Notes under the pieces: model-generated
Databases searched by the model: none
What the model saw: the letters and a program-made list of their open reading frames with translations, nothing else
Told to the model about the DNA's origin: nothing
Source: Humibacillus xanthopallidus
Lineage (GTDB): Bacteria > Actinomycetota > Actinomycetes > Actinomycetales > Dermatophilaceae
DNA length: 64,000 nucleotides
Assembly: GCF_006716675.1 (NCBI RefSeq)
Contig: NZ_VFPM01000001.1
Coordinates: forward strand, 124,001-188,000
Direction: 5' to 3'
In this document: one piece after another, positions 61,359-64,000 of the stretch
Position numbering within the stretch: position 1 is the stretch's first letter
How the letters are laid out: every line of letters starts with the position of its first letter
Program-made: the position numbers and the translations under genes

Positions 61359-63503
61359 ATGTCGCACCTATCGACCCTTCAGCTCTCCCTCTCCGACGTG
61401 GCCCGCCTCGCAGGTGTCCGTCGCCCCGTCGTGTCGATGTGGCGCAACCGTGAGCTCGCCGGCCACCCCTTCCCGAAGCCTGTCGCCGTCGCCGCCGGCC
61501 AGGAGCGATTCGACGCCTTCGAGGTTGTCGACTACCTCGCGGCGACGGGCCGTGGCAACAACCCCGAGGCGCGCGATGATCTCGCCGCGCATGCCCAACT
61601 CACCGCCATCCCCGACGTGGACGAGACGACCTCGTTCGACGGTCTGACCGCACTGCTGTGCCTTGCGGCAGTCACGGGCAACCCTCTGGGTGACCTGGAT
61701 GGTTCCTCGCTGAGCTCGTTGGCTGACAAGATCGACTCGGACGACACGTTCCTCCGCCGAGAGATCGAGTCACTGGGCGCAGCCGGCCCGGTCTTGGCTG
61801 CTCACGCTGAGGCGCTGGCCGACGCGTCCTACTCCCCCGCCTCGGCGTTCGAGCTCCTGCTGCGTCAGCAGCTTGCTCGCACCCTGCCGGGCCACGCGGC
61901 GGTTGCCCTCAGGGCCGACGCTCAGGCAATGGTCGGAAGTCTCGCCTCGGCGCTGGCGTCCGAGAGCGGCATGGTCTCGCCCGTCTTCGTCGACGTGACC
62001 GACGGCAGCGGTGACCTGCTGCTCGCCACGGCCCGGGTGTATGCCGGAGAGTCGGCTCCCAGCCTCGCGTCCGTCGCGCTCGACACCCGATCGGCGCGTC
62101 TCGTGCGCCGCCGCCTACGGGTCCAGGACCTGCACCGGGTAGACGTGCTCGTCGATGACGCGGGCGACTTCGCGATTCCCGACCACACGGGCGGTGCGAT
62201 CCACGTCCTCCAGCTCCCACCTGCCGGTCGACCATCAATGAGTGACGTCGAGGTCCTCGACGCGATCGCCGACCTCGTCGTCCAACTGCGCGACGACTCG
62301 CGCATCGTGGTGATCGGCCACGCGACCGCCCTGACGGACCGCCCTGGCTCCAACGCGGTGGACCGAGCCCGGGATGCGGTCCTGCGCTCCGACCGGCTGC
62401 GCGCGGCGGTCCGGCTGCCGAAGGGACTTCTCATCCGCTCGCCGCGCAGGCACCTCGCACTGTGGGCGCTCGGCCCGGCGCACCCCGATGTTGCCGTCGG
62501 AGACCGATGGACCGTCACCGCGGACCTTTCTGAACGCGAGCTCACTCCGACGACCGTCGAGGACCTCCTCACCGACATCGTCGCGGCGATGCAGAACGAC
62601 GCGGCCGTGCGGCGTCACGCGTTCCGGTTCTCCCGACGCGTTCGCACGGCGTCGCTCCTGCCGGGGAGCCGGCCCCTCGTTGACAGACCGCACTCTCCCG
62701 TCAGGCGCCGCACTTCTGGCACTGAGCTGGTTGCCCTGATCGACCGGCTGGCGAACGAACTCCACTCCGAAGCCTCCGCCCTGAGAGTCGAGCCGACCGA
62801 GGCCGTTGAGCCTGCAACCGCGCCGCAGCGCACCCTCGGGGACGCGGTGGCTGCCGGCGAGTGCCGCATCATCTCCGGGAACCGAATTGACCCAGAACAT
62901 CTGACCGCTGCCGACGGGCGCGTCGCGATCGGGCCAGACGAGCTGCTCGGGGCCCGGTCGCTCGAGGAGCGCCGCATCGACGTGCTGACGTTTGCCGGCA
63001 CCTACCCGTCCGCGCGGTTCACCGAGGCCGGCGACGTCGTCTTCTGCACCACGCCGCGAATCGCAGCGATCGTCGACCACGACGGTGGGTCCGTCGTCGT
63101 CAGCCCGGCCCGCGTCGCACGGATAAGCCGCCACCCGGACCATGGCTGGCCGCCCCTGCTGCCCGACGTCCTCGCCAGCGACATCAATGCCATCGGCACC
63201 CCAGAGGAGTCCGGCGCGACGCGGCGGCCGGACTGGCGCCGGTGGCCGATCCGCCGAGTTCCTAGCCAGCAGCGCGACCACCTCGCCGCGACGCTCACGG
63301 CCCTCGAGCGGGAGCGGCAGGAACTGCGCACTCGACTCGACGAGGTCGAAGCTCTCGCCGCCGCCGTCACCGAGGGCGTGACCGCCGGGGCGCTGACGAT
63401 CACGGCCCCGCCAACCAGCACGCCGGCATACGACACCGAACCGCAACCCGACACACCAGCTCACCCGCCGCGCACGAACTCGCCCACCACGGAAGGATCC
63501 TGA
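61359..63503 (+). CDS. HTH protein with degenerate N6-methylase-like and HsdS-like regions, upstream of hsdM
   Basis: 714 residues from the ATG at 61359 (GGAGAGGGGTAC upstream). Residues 8-35 form a MerR-like helix-turn-helix (SLSDVARLAGVRRPVVSMWR, then FPKPVAVAAG). The region at about 180-440 resembles N6-adenine methylases without the NPPY/F motif: VVIGHATALTDRPGSNAVDR, LRAAVRLPKGLLIRSPRRHL, ALWALG. The region at about 490-630 looks like a target-recognition domain (GECRIISGNRIDPEHL; EAGDVVFCTTPRIAAIVDHD; VVVSPARVARIS), followed by an HsdS-type helix (LTALERERQELRTRLDEVEA). It likely binds DNA and helps target or regulate the restriction system; methylation by itself is unlikely. Confidence 0.65.
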   Translation: MSHLSTLQLSLSDVARLAGVRRPVVSMWRNRELAGHPFPKPVAVAAGQERFDAFEVVDYLAATGRGNNPEARDDLAAHAQLTAIPDVDETTSFDGLTALLCLAAVTGNPLGDLDGSSLSSLADKIDSDDTFLRREIESLGAAGPVLAAHAEALADASYSPASAFELLLRQQLARTLPGHAAVALRADAQAMVGSLASALASESGMVSPVFVDVTDGSGDLLLATARVYAGESAPSLASVALDTRSARLVRRRLRVQDLHRVDVLVDDAGDFAIPDHTGGAIHVLQLPPAGRPSMSDVEVLDAIADLVVQLRDDSRIVVIGHATALTDRPGSNAVDRARDAVLRSDRLRAAVRLPKGLLIRSPRRHLALWALGPAHPDVAVGDRWTVTADLSERELTPTTVEDLLTDIVAAMQNDAAVRRHAFRFSRRVRTASLLPGSRPLVDRPHSPVRRRTSGTELVALIDRLANELHSEASALRVEPTEAVEPATAPQRTLGDAVAAGECRIISGNRIDPEHLTAADGRVAIGPDELLGARSLEERRIDVLTFAGTYPSARFTEAGDVVFCTTPRIAAIVDHDGGSVVVSPARVARISRHPDHGWPPLLPDVLASDINAIGTPEESGATRRPDWRRWPIRRVPSQQRDHLAATLTALERERQELRTRLDEVEALAAAVTEGVTAGALTITAPPTSTPAYDTEPQPDTPAHPPRTNSPTTEGS

Positions 63504-63505
63504 CC

Positions 63506-64000
63506 ATGCCGCCGAGGAAGAAGGTCGACCCTGCGCGCTCAGCCGCGCCGTCGACGATGAAGGAGCTCAAGGACACCCTGTGGAAGGCGGCCGACAAACT
63601 GCGCGGGTCGATGGACGCCTCGCAGTACAAGGACGTCATCCTCGGCCTGGTCTTCCTCAAGTACGTCTCCGACGCGTTCGAGGAGCGCCGCGGCCAGATC
63701 CGCGACGAACTCGCCGCCGACGGGTGGGACGAGGCGCAGATCGCGCCGCTGCTCGACGACATGGACGAGTACACCGCCCACGCCGTGTTCTGGGTACCGC
63801 CGACGGCCCGCTGGGGCTACCTCGCCCAGCACGCCAAGGGCCTGCCCGCCCAGGACGGGCAGCCGCACAAGAACATCGGCCAGCTCGTCGACGAGGCCGT
63901 CGACCTGCTCATCGGCGCCAACCCGTCCCTCAAGGGCGCGATGCCGCGGATCTACAACCGAGACAACGTCGACCAGCGCCGGCTCGGCGAGCTGATCGAC
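63506..64000 (+). CDS. hsdM: Type I restriction-modification methyltransferase subunit HsdM, partial (N-terminus)
   Basis: 165 residues are visible before the window ends. The start is the ATG at 63506, two bases after the previous stop, with GGAAGGA at 63491-63497. The sequence LKDTLWKAADKLRGSMDASQ then YKDVILGLVFLKYVSDAFEE is the classic HsdM N-terminal domain, continuing with FWVPPTARWGYLAQHA and NIGQLVDEAVDLL. The methylase motifs, and any hsdS and hsdR genes, would lie beyond the edge. HsdM methylates adenine as part of an HsdM/S(/R) complex. Confidence 0.95.
   Translation, partial: MPPRKKVDPARSAAPSTMKELKDTLWKAADKLRGSMDASQYKDVILGLVFLKYVSDAFEERRGQIRDELAADGWDEAQIAPLLDDMDEYTAHAVFWVPPTARWGYLAQHAKGLPAQDGQPHKNIGQLVDEAVDLLIGANPSLKGAMPRIYNRDNVDQRRLGELID

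Noticed and set aside
1..64000. tRNA genes, rRNA, riboswitches and CRISPR arrays
   Set aside because: No cloverleaf-like ends, rRNA cores or regularly spaced repeats were noticed on reading both strands; a dedicated search (tRNAscan, Rfam, CRISPR finder) would be needed to exclude them fully.

Overview
This window is high-GC DNA from an actinobacterium. The supporting signs are very GC-rich codon usage, frequent GTG starts, twin-arginine (TAT) secreted enzymes, an Lsr2 homologue, a SCO6880-type conjugation protein and an F420/deazaflavin-type (DDN) oxidoreductase. No rRNA, tRNA or CRISPR array was recognised.

Region 1 (about 1-20.3 kb) is a carbohydrate-use locus. It holds a Gfo/Idh/MocA oxidoreductase (cut by the window edge), a sugar-phosphate isomerase/epimerase-type TIM barrel overlapping a 2-hydroxyacid dehydrogenase, a LacI-family repressor, a binding-protein-dependent sugar ABC transporter (lipoprotein plus two permeases), a YesL/DUF624-type membrane protein, a GH42-like hydrolase, a large TAT-secreted carbohydrate-binding protein of unknown family, an alginate-lyase-like secreted enzyme and a GH97 glycosidase. 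Nine near-palindromic sites of the form GGNAANCGCTTTCC lie in front of almost every transcription unit, so the locus reads as one LacI regulon. Remnants of an IS3 transposase, a dicarboxylate transporter and an IS1380 transposase mark decayed DNA inside and at the edge of it.

Region 2 (about 21-58.3 kb) is an integrative/conjugative-type element. The left arm has hypothetical proteins, an M48-like membrane protein without its zinc motif, a DUF4192 protein, a possible oriT and a 2,041-residue MobF relaxase-helicase-primase fusion. The middle carries lsr2, a DUF4236 protein, a membrane-anchored HNH nuclease, a complete IS3-family insertion (36043-37323, 3-bp target duplication) with a one-base lesion in orfB, two tandem tyrosine recombinases with a small partner ORF, and a DDN-type oxidoreductase. 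A 1,193-residue protein of visibly different composition ending in a papain-like peptidase-like domain follows. The right arm (45.5-58.2 kb, all on the minus strand, mostly with overlapping stop/start codons) encodes the transfer machine: sigma-like regulator, degenerate ParA-like protein, small pilin-like membrane protein, VirB6-like protein, SCO6880 protein, VirB4-like ATPase, a three-domain peptidoglycan hydrolase, and a coupling protein split into membrane and ATPase genes.

Region 3 (58.7-64 kb) looks like the start of a defence island: a membrane/secreted protein pair, a coiled-coil protein with a nuclease-like core, and, divergently across a perfect 18-bp palindrome, an HTH/pseudo-methylase/specificity-like fusion followed by the start of a type I restriction-modification hsdM gene, cut by the window end.

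The most promising undescribed items are the 1,193-residue peptidase-like protein and the divergent nuclease-like/HTH-pseudomethylase pair in front of hsdM. Family calls rest on reading motifs by eye; no database search was run.
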